A DNA stretch of 64,000 nt from Bacteroidia bacterium (lineage in GTDB: Bacteria; Bacteroidota; Bacteroidia; B-17B0; Aurantibacillaceae): contig JACMNO010000073.1 of NCBI GenBank assembly GCA_014378485.1, positions 1-64,000 on the forward strand, given 5' to 3'. Position numbers and translations under genes: made by a program. The notes beneath the pieces were generated by a model. That model ran no database searches and was not told the origin of the DNA. It saw nothing but the letters and a program-made list of their open reading frames with translations. Position 1 is the stretch's first letter. The number at the start of each line of letters is the position of its first letter. This document shows positions 53,189 to 60,687 of this stretch, in pieces.

Positions 53189-53596
53189 ATGATCACAAGT
53201 AAAGTAACTTATTTAGGAGAGTTAAGAACAGAAGCAACTCATCTTCAATCTAACACAACCGTATACACAGATGCACCAAAAGATAATCACGGAAAAGGAG
53301 AAATGTTCTCACCTACTGATCTTGTTGCAACGGCATTAGGAAGCTGCATGATCTCAATTATGGGAATTGTAGCGATGAAGGAAGGAATTAATACCGTAGA
53401 TGGTACTGTTGCAGAAGTAACCAAGATCATGTATTCGGAACCAAGACGTATTGGCGAGATCCACATTAAAATTACGTTCCCTAAAAAAGATTATACAGAT
53501 AAAGAAAAAAAAATATACGAGCATGCAGCTCAAACTTGCCCTGTTGCAAAAAGCTTACATCCAGACTTAAAGCAGGTGATTGAATTTATATGGTAA
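53189..53596 (+). CDS. OsmC family peroxiredoxin-like protein
   Basis: OsmC/Ohr-type proteins reduce organic hydroperoxides with a cysteine pair. With the start at ATG 53189 the protein is 135 residues and has both cysteines: C53 in ATALGSCMISIMG and C117 in AAQTCPVAKSLHP, in the OsmC (YhfA-like) arrangement. The open frame reaches 53138 (MNLVPNALLSL...), but the promoter-like box lies inside that extension, so the later start is preferred. The gene is monocistronic and convergent with the ytxJ-like gene. Confidence 0.88.
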   Translation: MITSKVTYLGELRTEATHLQSNTTVYTDAPKDNHGKGEMFSPTDLVATALGSCMISIMGIVAMKEGINTVDGTVAEVTKIMYSEPRRIGEIHIKITFPKKDYTDKEKKIYEHAAQTCPVAKSLHPDLKQVIEFIW

Positions 53597-53606
53597 ATTT
53601 GTAAGA

Positions 53607-53951
53607 TTATTTTTTTGCCGCTTCCAAAATTTCTGAAGCCACGATCCCATTGTGTGAATTATGATATATGCAGCTTCCGTTTTTAATTAAAAGAACTTGT
53701 GGTGAGGCGTGTTCTATCGAATATAAAGAAGCGATTTCATCAGAAATATGACGATGATTAAGAAGATCAAGAAAATAAGCGGGGATCTTTTCGTTGTCTT
53801 GCCATCTAGTTTCCAGGCGGCTTAAAGCCATGGAACTGATAGAACATCTGGTACTGTGTTTAAATAAGAGAATAGCGTCAATTCCCTGTTCTTTTGATAA
53901 GTCGGAAATGTCTTGTAACTGGTTAATATTGGAGAGCGTATGCCAAAGCAT
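53607..53951 (-). CDS. ytxJ: YtxJ-like bacillithiol-associated thioredoxin-fold protein
   Basis: A 114-residue thioredoxin-fold protein of the YtxJ (DUF2847) family, which is genomically linked to the low-molecular-weight thiol bacillithiol. The signature is LFKHSTRCSIS with the conserved cysteine. SPQVLLIKNG is the cis-proline segment, and HNSHNGIVASEIL is also family-typical. Presence suggests this organism makes bacillithiol, as many Bacteroidota do; the synthesis genes (bshA-C) are not in this window. A tiny lipoprotein gene lies 6 bp upstream on the same strand. Confidence 0.88.
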   Translation of the reverse strand: MLWHTLSNINQLQDISDLSKEQGIDAILLFKHSTRCSISSMALSRLETRWQDNEKIPAYFLDLLNHRHISDEIASLYSIEHASPQVLLIKNGSCIYHNSHNGIVASEILEAAKK

Positions 53952-53957
53952 AGAATA

Positions 53958-54089
53958 TTATACAGATTTTTTAGCGGAAACGGCAGGATTAGCTTTCGTA
54001 TAAGCAGGGCATTTTTCGTGCGATTTGCAGGAAGTTAATGATGCACAAAAAACAATTAACAAAGCTGATAGTAAAGCTAATTTTTTCAT
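53958..54089 (-). CDS. Small lipoprotein (43 residues)
   Basis: A 43-codon gene: ATG at 54089 gives MKKLALLSALLIVFCASLTSC, a textbook lipoprotein signal peptide with lipobox LTSC. A short polar tail (KSHEKCPAYTKANPAV then SAKKSV) ends at TAA 53960-53958. The next gene (ytxJ-like) starts 6 bp later, so the pair is probably co-transcribed. The tail carries one further cysteine. Function is unknown. Confidence 0.75.
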   Translation of the reverse strand: MKKLALLSALLIVFCASLTSCKSHEKCPAYTKANPAVSAKKSV

Positions 54090-54200
54090 AATTTTCAAAT
54101 TTTAATAATTAGAATAACAAATATATACTAATTTCGTTAAGTACAAAAAAAAAGTCCAGAAAAAGTCCAGCTTTTTTCTTAAAAACAATTAACAATACAA

Positions 54201-54896
54201 ATGATTGAGCTGATTTCCGATAATTCATGGCACACCAGGCTCTTGGTTGAGTGTAATAAGCCTTATTTCAAGGATCTTGAAGCATTCATACAAAAAGAAA
54301 GATCGGCATACCCTATTTATCCTGAACCAAAAGACATTTTTAACGCTTTCAACCTGACTCCTTTTAATAAGGTGAAAGTTGTTGTTATAGGCCAAGACCC
54401 ATATCACGGAAAAAATCAGGCACATGGTTTAAGTTTTTCTGTAAATGATGGAATAAAAACGCCGCCTTCGTTAATGAATATTTTTAAAGAAATGAGAACA
54501 GATTTAGGTTTTGACATTCCAAATCATGGAAATTTAACCGCATGGGCTCAGCAAGGTATACTTTTGCTAAACGCCACATTGACGGTGAGAGCAGGTCTTC
54601 CGGGAAGTCATCAGAAAAAAGGCTGGGAGATTTTTACCAACGAAATTATAAAGACGATCTCTGAAGAAAAAGAAAATTGCGTATTTCTTTTATGGGGTAG
54701 TTTTGCGAGATCAAAAAAAGAATTGATCAATTCTGAGAAACACCTTGTTTTAGAAGCTGCCCATCCTTCACCATTGGCGAGAGGCGCTTTTTTTGGATGC
54801 AGGCATTTCTCAAAAACAAATGATTACCTGGTTTCCAAAAATAAAACACCTATTGGTTGGGGTATGCCAAATTACAACTTGTTTGACCAAAAATAA
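54201..54896 (+). CDS. ung: Uracil-DNA glycosylase
   Basis: Removes uracil from DNA in base-excision repair. The 231-residue family 1 enzyme has the water-activating Asp (D66) in VVIGQDPYHGKNQAHGLSFS, the Ser/Pro loop TPPSLMNIFKEM, and the minor-groove loop AAHPSPLARGAFFGCRHFSKTN with the catalytic His. Just upstream (54145-54172) are two direct repeats of AAAAAGTCCAG, of unknown meaning. It is separated by ~90 bp from the downstream unknown gene. Confidence 0.98.
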   Translation: MIELISDNSWHTRLLVECNKPYFKDLEAFIQKERSAYPIYPEPKDIFNAFNLTPFNKVKVVVIGQDPYHGKNQAHGLSFSVNDGIKTPPSLMNIFKEMRTDLGFDIPNHGNLTAWAQQGILLLNATLTVRAGLPGSHQKKGWEIFTNEIIKTISEEKENCVFLLWGSFARSKKELINSEKHLVLEAAHPSPLARGAFFGCRHFSKTNDYLVSKNKTPIGWGMPNYNLFDQK

Positions 54897-54984
54897 TTAA
54901 CCATGTAGTTATATTATTTTAATAGATTATCTTGTATTAATAAAACATTATAATTAGGTTTAAAAAACATTATTTAATGAATCA

Positions 54985-56481
54985 ATGATTAGTATACAAA
55001 AACAAATTTTATTGCTGTCCGATTTTCATTTTAAAGAATTTGCAGATTATTTGTCGAAGACCAACGCGGAATTGCCTCATAAATTAATCTCAACAATTCG
55101 TCATTCAAAAAAACACCATGAATCTGATGAATTATGTGCCTTGATCTATGGTGATGCGATCGAAAAAACCAAAAGAAAATTTCTTCAGCTAACACATCAT
55201 ACATTTAAATTAAGTGGTTTCTTAAGCCGTAATTATCCTAATTACCTAAAACATAATTTACAAACTATTGAAGAGCTTCTCAGTAAAGGCGAGAAACAAA
55301 AGGCAAACGATATTGCCGAATGGCTTTTTGATGTTGCAGAAAAAATTGAAGATTTTACCACATTAATAGAAGTGACAAAGTTTTTCGCCCAGCAATGCTT
55401 TATAAAAGAATCAAAAGAAGCGAACAAATACCACAAAAAAGTAGAAACTTATATTTCTTTTGAGCAAATAAAAAATTCGATTTATTTGTATCTACGCGAA
55501 AACCTTTTTTTTAAAGGGAGAGAGAATATATCTAAAACTCAAACAAACAAGGACCTTGCTTTTTTTAACCAGTACATTGATCACGAATCCAGTTCAATTA
55601 ATATTTTAGCCAGATTCGGCAAATATTACGAACTCAGTTTTTTAAGCCACCCTGATTTTTATAAACCTGGTACAAGTAAAGGATTGGATGACCTTGAAAG
55701 GGATTTTTTAAATAACGCCCATGTGTGTTTTCACTACCTGGATGACATATATTTCAAAATATTAGGATTAAGGCTTCAGCTAACCGTTAACCAAAATAAT
55801 ACGGAGTCTATGCTTCAGGAAGTAAAGAAAATGAATAACGTCAGTTCATTTTTGAAATTTTGGGGGAGTTACATTAATATTCCTGAAATATTTTCTTTCT
55901 CTGTTCAGGCAAGCCATTATATGAGCTCTTACGCTTTTGTTTTCAGGGATGATTATCATAAAACATTACCAAATGATATTAAGGAAAATATCCAATTTCT
56001 AAAACAAAAACTTGAATCAGAACTGGTTAAAAACATCTGGGACGATGGGGAATACATTATCAAACTCATCAATTTAAAATGTTTTTATTCTGCCGTTCTG
56101 TTAACAGGAGATACCATTGACAAAACAAAATCTGTAAAAATTTTAGAAGATACATTGGTATCTTACCAGCAAATTCCATTTCAAAAATTCCTGGATGGTA
56201 TGTTCGTAGCTTTAATCATGGGTTATTTCAGCCTTCAACAATACGAAAAAGTAATTACCACTTATAAGCGTTATAAAAAAATAACTGCTGACCAGATAGT
56301 TGTGAAAGAAAATGACCTCACCATTGACGCGTATTACTTTACCTCACAATATTTAACTAACCATCGCAAACAATATACTGAGAAATTAAAAGCAACGTAT
56401 GATCAAGCCGGTAGTTTTGAGCATGTAAAATTGCTGATTTCAGAATTAGGAAATTATTATAAAATACCTGTTACTCTGTAA
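54985..56481 (+). CDS. Helical protein of unknown function
   Basis: A 498-residue soluble protein without signal peptide or recognised domain. The sequence is strongly helical with repeated aromatic/charged helices (KQILLLSDFHFKEFADYLSK, HNLQTIEELLSKGEKQKAND, YFSLQQYEKVITTYKRYKKI), suggestive of a TPR-like alpha-solenoid. It ends 3 bp before the GTG start of hemW, so the two are very probably co-transcribed and perhaps translationally coupled. In other Bacteroidota, unknown solenoid proteins of this size occur as lone genes, so no function is inferred. Confidence 0.75.
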   Translation: MISIQKQILLLSDFHFKEFADYLSKTNAELPHKLISTIRHSKKHHESDELCALIYGDAIEKTKRKFLQLTHHTFKLSGFLSRNYPNYLKHNLQTIEELLSKGEKQKANDIAEWLFDVAEKIEDFTTLIEVTKFFAQQCFIKESKEANKYHKKVETYISFEQIKNSIYLYLRENLFFKGRENISKTQTNKDLAFFNQYIDHESSSINILARFGKYYELSFLSHPDFYKPGTSKGLDDLERDFLNNAHVCFHYLDDIYFKILGLRLQLTVNQNNTESMLQEVKKMNNVSSFLKFWGSYINIPEIFSFSVQASHYMSSYAFVFRDDYHKTLPNDIKENIQFLKQKLESELVKNIWDDGEYIIKLINLKCFYSAVLLTGDTIDKTKSVKILEDTLVSYQQIPFQKFLDGMFVALIMGYFSLQQYEKVITTYKRYKKITADQIVVKENDLTIDAYYFTSQYLTNHRKQYTEKLKATYDQAGSFEHVKLLISELGNYYKIPVTL

Positions 56482-56484
56482 TTT

Positions 56485-57612
56485 GTGAGTGGAATATATA
56501 TCCATATTCCTTTCTGCAAAAAAGCCTGCGCTTATTGTGATTTTCATTTTTCTACTTCTTTGCAACAAAAAGAATCTTTGGTAAAAAGTATTCTATCGGA
56601 AATTGATCTTCGCCATCATTACCTAAATGATAGAAAAATAGACACCATTTATTTTGGTGGTGGCACGCCAAGCTTGTTATCTGAAAAGGAAACATTTTTG
56701 ATTTTAGAAAAGATCTATAAAACATATATAGTTTCCAATGATGCTGAGATTACACTAGAATGCAATCCAGATGATTTATCAAATGAAAAGTTAAAAGAAT
56801 TAAAACGACTGGAGATCAACCGACTTAGTATTGGTCTTCAAAGTTTTGATGATGATGAACTGATATGGATGAACAGGGCCCATACGGCAAAAGAAAGTGA
56901 AGCAAGTGTAAAGCGTGCGCAAGATCGGGGCTTTGAAAATATTACGATTGATCTGATCTATGGTTCCAAATTTTCTAATCTTGCTAATTGGAAAAAAACG
57001 TTGGATAAAGCTATTGGATTGAATGTGAAACATATCTCAAGTTATAACCTTACCATTGAAGAAAAAACAAAACTCGGGCACGACTTTAAAATAAAAAAAG
57101 AAGTCGCAATCGATGATGAGAAAAGTGCAGAATTATTTTTAGAAATGATTGACCGCCTAGAAAAAAATAATTTCATTCATTACGAGATTTCAAATTTTGG
57201 CAAGGAAGGTTATTTTAGCATTCACAACTCAAATTATTGGAAAGGAAAACATTATATCGGATTTGGGCCTTCTGCCCATTCCTTTGATGGTGTCTCCCGC
57301 CAATGGAATGTTTCAAATAACAGCCTCTACATCAAACAGGTTTCAGAAAAAACGGAAGCTTATTTTGAAAAAGAAATCCTGACTGAAAAAGAGCGTTTCA
57401 ACGAATATGTGCTCACATCCATGCGCACGATCTGGGGGCTAGACCTTAATTATCTGAAAACAAACTTTAACAGTGATTTTGTAAAGTCTTTTCTAAACCA
57501 GGTTGATACTTACATTAAACTGGAAAGTGTTTTAAGGAAAAACAATATTTACACGCTGACTGAAAAGGGGAAACTACTGGCGGATAAAATTGCAAGTGAG
57601 TTGTTTGTCTGA
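56485..57612 (+). CDS. hemW: Radical SAM heme chaperone HemW
   Basis: A 375-residue HemN-like radical SAM protein, now called HemW, which inserts heme into respiratory enzymes and is distinct from coproporphyrinogen oxidase. The 4Fe-4S motif is C11-x3-C15-x2-C18 in HIPFCKKACAYCDF. Other features are IDTIYFGGGTPSLL, ITLECNPDDL and the HemN C-terminal domain (FNEYVLTSMRTIWGL). Start is GTG 56485. The protein ends in the normal family way (KGKLLADKIASELFV), although an IS remnant begins right at the stop codon. Confidence 0.95.
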   Translation: MSGIYIHIPFCKKACAYCDFHFSTSLQQKESLVKSILSEIDLRHHYLNDRKIDTIYFGGGTPSLLSEKETFLILEKIYKTYIVSNDAEITLECNPDDLSNEKLKELKRLEINRLSIGLQSFDDDELIWMNRAHTAKESEASVKRAQDRGFENITIDLIYGSKFSNLANWKKTLDKAIGLNVKHISSYNLTIEEKTKLGHDFKIKKEVAIDDEKSAELFLEMIDRLEKNNFIHYEISNFGKEGYFSIHNSNYWKGKHYIGFGPSAHSFDGVSRQWNVSNNSLYIKQVSEKTEAYFEKEILTEKERFNEYVLTSMRTIWGLDLNYLKTNFNSDFVKSFLNQVDTYIKLESVLRKNNIYTLTEKGKLLADKIASELFV

Positions 57613-57929
57613 TTATAAATGCTTACAAAGACTTCACTTAAACTGTTTTTATTAGCATTAGATAATGTACTCCTCTTCGGAAACTTCGTTAATCCTAAAT
57701 GGTTGATTTTACCCTCACAAGCAAGCATAATGCTGCTAATCTCTCGTAGAGAACTACAGCCATTTATCAGTGCAAACATCATAGTTACTAATTGATCATT
57801 GGTTTTCAAACGCGTAAAATGTCTATCGGTATTATGTTCTTGCGCTGTCCTGGATATTATTGAACTCGGAAGAAAATTTAATAGTTGACTTATTATGGGC
57901 TGTCCGCTAAACTTTTTACTTTTACTCAT
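57613..57929 (-). pseudogene. IS4-family transposase fragment (DUF4372 N-terminus)
   Basis: About 106 intact codons from ATG 57929 encode the N-terminal DUF4372 domain of an IS4-family transposase: SGQPIISQLLNFLPSSII, HFTRLKTNDQLVTMMFALI, SSLREISSIMLACEG, FPKRSTLSNANKNSLSEVF. Full-length relatives have ~390 residues. Here homology ends at about VSIYNQ, and the open frame then continues antisense through the hemW 3' end as SLAILSASSFPFSVSV, which is not transposase. The DDE catalytic domain is absent, so it cannot transpose. Confidence 0.85.
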
Positions 57930-58014
57930 AATTTGGTTTTGTGGTAAAATTAAAGTAATAAAAAAAGGGAGGCGGTTGAAATACCACTCCCTTTTAAATT
58001 GTTTTATCGGACAC
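57613..58014 (-). mobile_element. Truncated IS4-family insertion sequence remnant
   Basis: The element runs from an end carrying TGTCCGATAAAA on the minus strand (plus-strand TTTTATCGGACA near 58003-58014), inward to a transposase N-terminus, and stops at the hemW stop codon. A hairpin with AAAGGGAG/CTCCCTTT arms (57964-57971 and 57987-57994) lies just inside this end, as in many IS elements. The remaining ~two-thirds of the transposase gene and the other terminal repeat are missing. No target duplication can be identified. Confidence 0.7.
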
Positions 58015-58040
58015 TAATGAATGGTAATTGTTTAATTTTG

Positions 58041-59087
58041 TTAAGCAACAATTTTTAAAAACTCTTTTAAAGAATAAAATACTGCATCAGAAACGAAATC
58101 ATAAAATTTATTTTTGTCATTATCAACCTGCGCTTTCTCTAATGAAGTATAGTAAGATAATCGATTTTGTTTATCGCCACTAATATTCGTGATCGGAAAA
58201 CCGTGTTGCATTAATATTAAATTCATTATTAATCTGGATGTTCTTCCGTTACCGTCAATAAAGGGATGAATAGTAACTAAGCGTTCATGCATTTCAGCAG
58301 ATAGTAAAACAGGATGCATTGTTTTTTTATGTGCTTCATAAAACATAAAATATTCTTCCATCAGGTTATTAAGCATAAATGGTTCAGGTGGCCTATGAGT
58401 GCTTCCGGATATCATAACATTAACCGAGCGATATTTACCGGCGTTGGTTTTATTAATACCTCGCAGGATCAAACCATGCAATTGCTTTAAAATATATTCT
58501 GTAAGGTCTGTTTTGTTTTGAACTAAATCTGTTATTAATTCAACAGCTTCCGAATGGTTAATTGCCTCCAAGTGTTCATGAACGGATTTACCGCTAATTG
58601 TAATTCCTTTGTCAACCACTAAAGCTGTTTCCTGTAGTGTTAAAGTGTTTCCTTCTATCCTATTACTGTCATAAGTATATTGAATTCTGAAGTACTCTTC
58701 CAGATTTTTTAATTGTTCTTTTGGCAAAGGCCATAAAGCATCCAATTTTTTTTTGAGTTTATCAATCTGCTTAATTATTTTTTCATCTTTGTAATTTGAT
58801 TTACCATAGCTTATTCTGTTTTCTGCAACCTGCAAAGCTTCTAATGCAAAATCCTCTCCATCCAGTTCATTATATATTTTTTCGGAAAGCCATTCTATTT
58901 GTAATTCTTTTAAACTGAGTTTATATACTTTAGAAATGTTCGTCAATTGCTCCTTTGTTGGTAAACGATTTCCTTTTTCAAAACGATTTAATAGGGATGC
59001 ATCAATCTTTAAGAGCTTTGAAGCGTCAGTACCCGTAAGTTTCTTTTTCTCACGGTTCATTTTAAGCGTATTTCCCAAATTTCCCAT
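58041..59087 (-). CDS. XRE-Fic domain protein (AMP transferase family)
   Basis: A 348-residue protein with an N-terminal XRE-type helix-turn-helix (~3-63, LKMNREKKKLTGTDASKLLKI ... NRLPTKEQ), a helical linker, a class II inhibitory motif SNRIEG (~141-146), and a Fic core with complete active-site motif HPFIDGNGRTSR (from H274). Fic enzymes usually AMPylate target proteins; the inhibitory helix would keep this one off by default. ATG 59087 is chosen over the TTG at 59096. It is not paired with a separate antitoxin gene. It lies next to an IS remnant, consistent with a mobile defence-like or regulatory cassette. Confidence 0.9.
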   Translation of the reverse strand: MGNLGNTLKMNREKKKLTGTDASKLLKIDASLLNRFEKGNRLPTKEQLTNISKVYKLSLKELQIEWLSEKIYNELDGEDFALEALQVAENRISYGKSNYKDEKIIKQIDKLKKKLDALWPLPKEQLKNLEEYFRIQYTYDSNRIEGNTLTLQETALVVDKGITISGKSVHEHLEAINHSEAVELITDLVQNKTDLTEYILKQLHGLILRGINKTNAGKYRSVNVMISGSTHRPPEPFMLNNLMEEYFMFYEAHKKTMHPVLLSAEMHERLVTIHPFIDGNGRTSRLIMNLILMQHGFPITNISGDKQNRLSYYTSLEKAQVDNDKNKFYDFVSDAVFYSLKEFLKIVA

Positions 59088-59135
59088 CTTTGTCAAAGAT
59101 ACTACATTTTAATATAAAATTGACAAATAATGTCA
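59088..59135 (-). promoter_or_regulatory. Promoter and possible operators of the Fic gene
   Basis: The box TATCTTTG (plus-strand 59094-59101) is an exact -7 match, only 6 nt before the ATG; a TTG lies 22 bp upstream of it. Two symmetric sites overlap the promoter: CTTTGTCAAAG (59088-59098) and TGACAAATAATGTCA (59121-59135, arms TGACA/TGTCA). Their position suits autoregulation by the XRE domain; this is inference. Confidence 0.5.
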
Positions 59136-59150
59136 TTTTAAACAAAATAA

Positions 59151-59185
59151 AAAAATTCCATAGCCGTTGACTATGGAACTTTTTA
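59151..59185 (-). terminator. Terminator of the rpsF-rpsR-rplI operon
   Basis: Perfect 8-bp stem TTCCATAG (59156-59163) and CTATGGAA (59171-59178) with a 7-nt loop. On the minus strand it is followed by a T run, just after the rplI stop codon. Confidence 0.85.
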
Positions 59186-59191
59186 AGAAAT

Positions 59192-59638
59192 TTATTCAGA
59201 TACTACCTCAAAATTAATTGTTGCAGAAACCTCTTTAAATAAACGAACTTTAGCAGTGTAAGTGCCCAAAGCCTTAATTGATTCTTCGTTCATTTCAATA
59301 TTTTTACGTTCAACATCATAACCGGCTTTTTTCAATGCTTCTGCCAATTGAATATTAGTTACTGAACCGAAAATCTTTCCAGATTCTCCGGCTTTAGCGC
59401 CAACCTTAACAGTTACATCAGCAAATTTAGCTACTAAAGCAGTTGCTTCATTACGTAATTTTTGTTCTTTAAATGAGCTTTGTTTAATTTCTTCCGCCTG
59501 CATTTTTTTATTGCTATCAGTAGCTAGCACTGCAATGCGTTGAGGAATTAAAAAGTTACGGCCGTAGCCATTTTTAACTTTTACAATGTCATTTTTATAT
59601 CCTAACCCTTTAAGGTCTTGTTTTAATATAACTTCCAT
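59192..59638 (-). CDS. rplI: 50S ribosomal protein L9
   Basis: Two-domain protein of the large subunit that helps frame maintenance. The 148-residue sequence has the N-terminal core MEVILKQDLKGLGYKNDIVKV with GYGRNFLIPQ, the long connecting helix (~45-75), and the C-terminal domain (AKAGESGKIFGSVTNIQLAEAL). It is last in rpsF-rpsR-rplI and is followed by a terminator. Confidence 0.97.
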   Translation of the reverse strand: MEVILKQDLKGLGYKNDIVKVKNGYGRNFLIPQRIAVLATDSNKKMQAEEIKQSSFKEQKLRNEATALVAKFADVTVKVGAKAGESGKIFGSVTNIQLAEALKKAGYDVERKNIEMNEESIKALGTYTAKVRLFKEVSATINFEVVSE

Positions 59639-59657
59639 GTTGTGTTTCCTCTTTAAA

Positions 59658-59921
59658 TTATTTTAAACCATCTGCTAAATAAGGCATTAAAGCAATATGA
59701 CGCGCACGTTTAACTGCCTGAGATACCTTACGTTGAAATTTCAATGAAGTTCCGGTTAAACGGCGAGGTAATAACTTACCTTGCTCATTTACGAACTTTA
59801 ATAAAAAGTCTGCGTCTTTGTAATCAATATATTTAATACCTAACTTTTTAAAGCGACAGTATTTTTTCTTTTTAATCTCTGCACTTGGCGGGTTTAAAAA
59901 GCGTACTTCATTTTTTGCCAT
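59658..59921 (-). CDS. rpsR: 30S ribosomal protein S18
   Basis: Small-subunit protein that pairs with S6 on the platform. The 87-residue sequence contains [19 protein letters not shown] and the conserved [19 protein letters not shown] with [14 protein letters not shown]. It lies 25 bp downstream of rpsF and 19 bp upstream of rplI in the standard order. Confidence 0.97.
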   Translation of the reverse strand: MAKNEVRFLNPPSAEIKKKKYCRFKKLGIKYIDYKDADFLLKFVNEQGKLLPRRLTGTSLKFQRKVSQAVKRARHIALMPYLADGLK

Positions 59922-59946
59922 TTTGTAATTTTTTAGGAGTTAATAA

Positions 59947-60318
59947 TTAAGCTTCTGCTTTTTTAGTTGCCTTAGCAGCTTTTGATTCAGATAACCTACC
60001 ACGTCTTTTGTCTGCCCATGTTGCACCATGTTTTTCCAAAGCAATTGTTAAGAAACGTAAGATACGTTCGTCACGTTTGAATTGTAATTCAAGTTCTGCA
60101 ATCTCTGTACCTTTTCCGGAGTAATCAATCAGGTGGTAAAACCCGGTCGTTTTCTTTTGAATAGGGTAAGCCAATTTCTTTAGGCCCCAGTTTTCTCTGT
60201 GATTAATTTTCGCTCCCAAATCCGTTAGGATTTTTTCAAACTTTTTTGCGGCCTCCTTTGCCTGATCTTCAGACAAAACGGGAGTTAAAATGAAGACCGT
60301 CTCATAGCGTTTTTCCAT
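59947..60318 (-). CDS. rpsF: 30S ribosomal protein S6
   Basis: Small-subunit protein that binds S18 and 16S rRNA. The 123-residue sequence shows the family core (YETVFILTPVLSEDQAKEA, NWGLKKLAYPIQKKTTGFYHL) and a basic, Ala/Lys-rich C-terminus (SESKAAKATKKAEA). E. coli RimK acts on the S6 C-terminus by adding glutamate to a Glu-ending tail. Here the end is Lys-Ala-Glu-Ala, so S6 as target of the RimK-type enzyme in this window is doubtful. It is first in the operon. Confidence 0.97.
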   Translation of the reverse strand: MEKRYETVFILTPVLSEDQAKEAAKKFEKILTDLGAKINHRENWGLKKLAYPIQKKTTGFYHLIDYSGKGTEIAELELQFKRDERILRFLTIALEKHGATWADKRRGRLSESKAAKATKKAEA

Positions 60319-60343
60319 TATTATTTATTTTAAATTAGGGCTG

Positions 60344-60351
60344 CAAATATA
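60344..60351 (-). promoter_or_regulatory. -7 box of the rpsF promoter
   Basis: TATATTTG on the minus strand (plus-strand CAAATATA, 60344-60351) fits TAnnTTTG and is followed by CAGCCC, ~25 bp before the rpsF ATG. The -33 position shows only a T-rich run, with no TTG at the ideal spacing. Confidence 0.6.
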
Positions 60352-60687
60352 GGCTAATTATTTGATACTGAAAAATTTAATCACAAAATCGGCTGTTTTA
60401 TTAACACTCTTCGTAAAATTATTGTTTTAAATAGTTAATAATCAGATAATTAATAAATTACCTAGTTTTAAGCAAAAGCCCTTTTGAGGGGATAAGATAT
60501 CACGCAATTTTTTATATGGCTAATTTTTGGAGGACATTATTAGTTAAATCTCCCTCTTTTATAGACGGACTGTATTGTATTTCACTTGGCGAATTTTTAT
60601 CTTTATAAAAAGGTATTGTTGAAAAGTTGGTTGATACTCATCACTTGGTTTTACATTATAACTGTACCTTTTATAATTCATAAAGCC
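60352..60687. other. AT-rich intergenic stretch before the transglycosylase gene
   Basis: No independent gene is seen. The right part (60586-60687) is open in frame with the transglycosylase and may be its N-terminus if TTG 60586 is used. A TATCTTTA word at about 60597-60604 could be a weak -7 box, which would favour the ATG at 60688. Confidence 0.5.

Noticed and set aside
54145-54172. Direct repeat AAAAAGTCCAG upstream of ung considered as a terminator or CRISPR-like unit
   Set aside because: Only two copies, no hairpin with a T run in the correct orientation and no spacer structure.
57549-57612. Extension of the transposase fragment into hemW
   Set aside because: The text after VSIYNQ is antisense hemW and does not match DUF4372 transposases.
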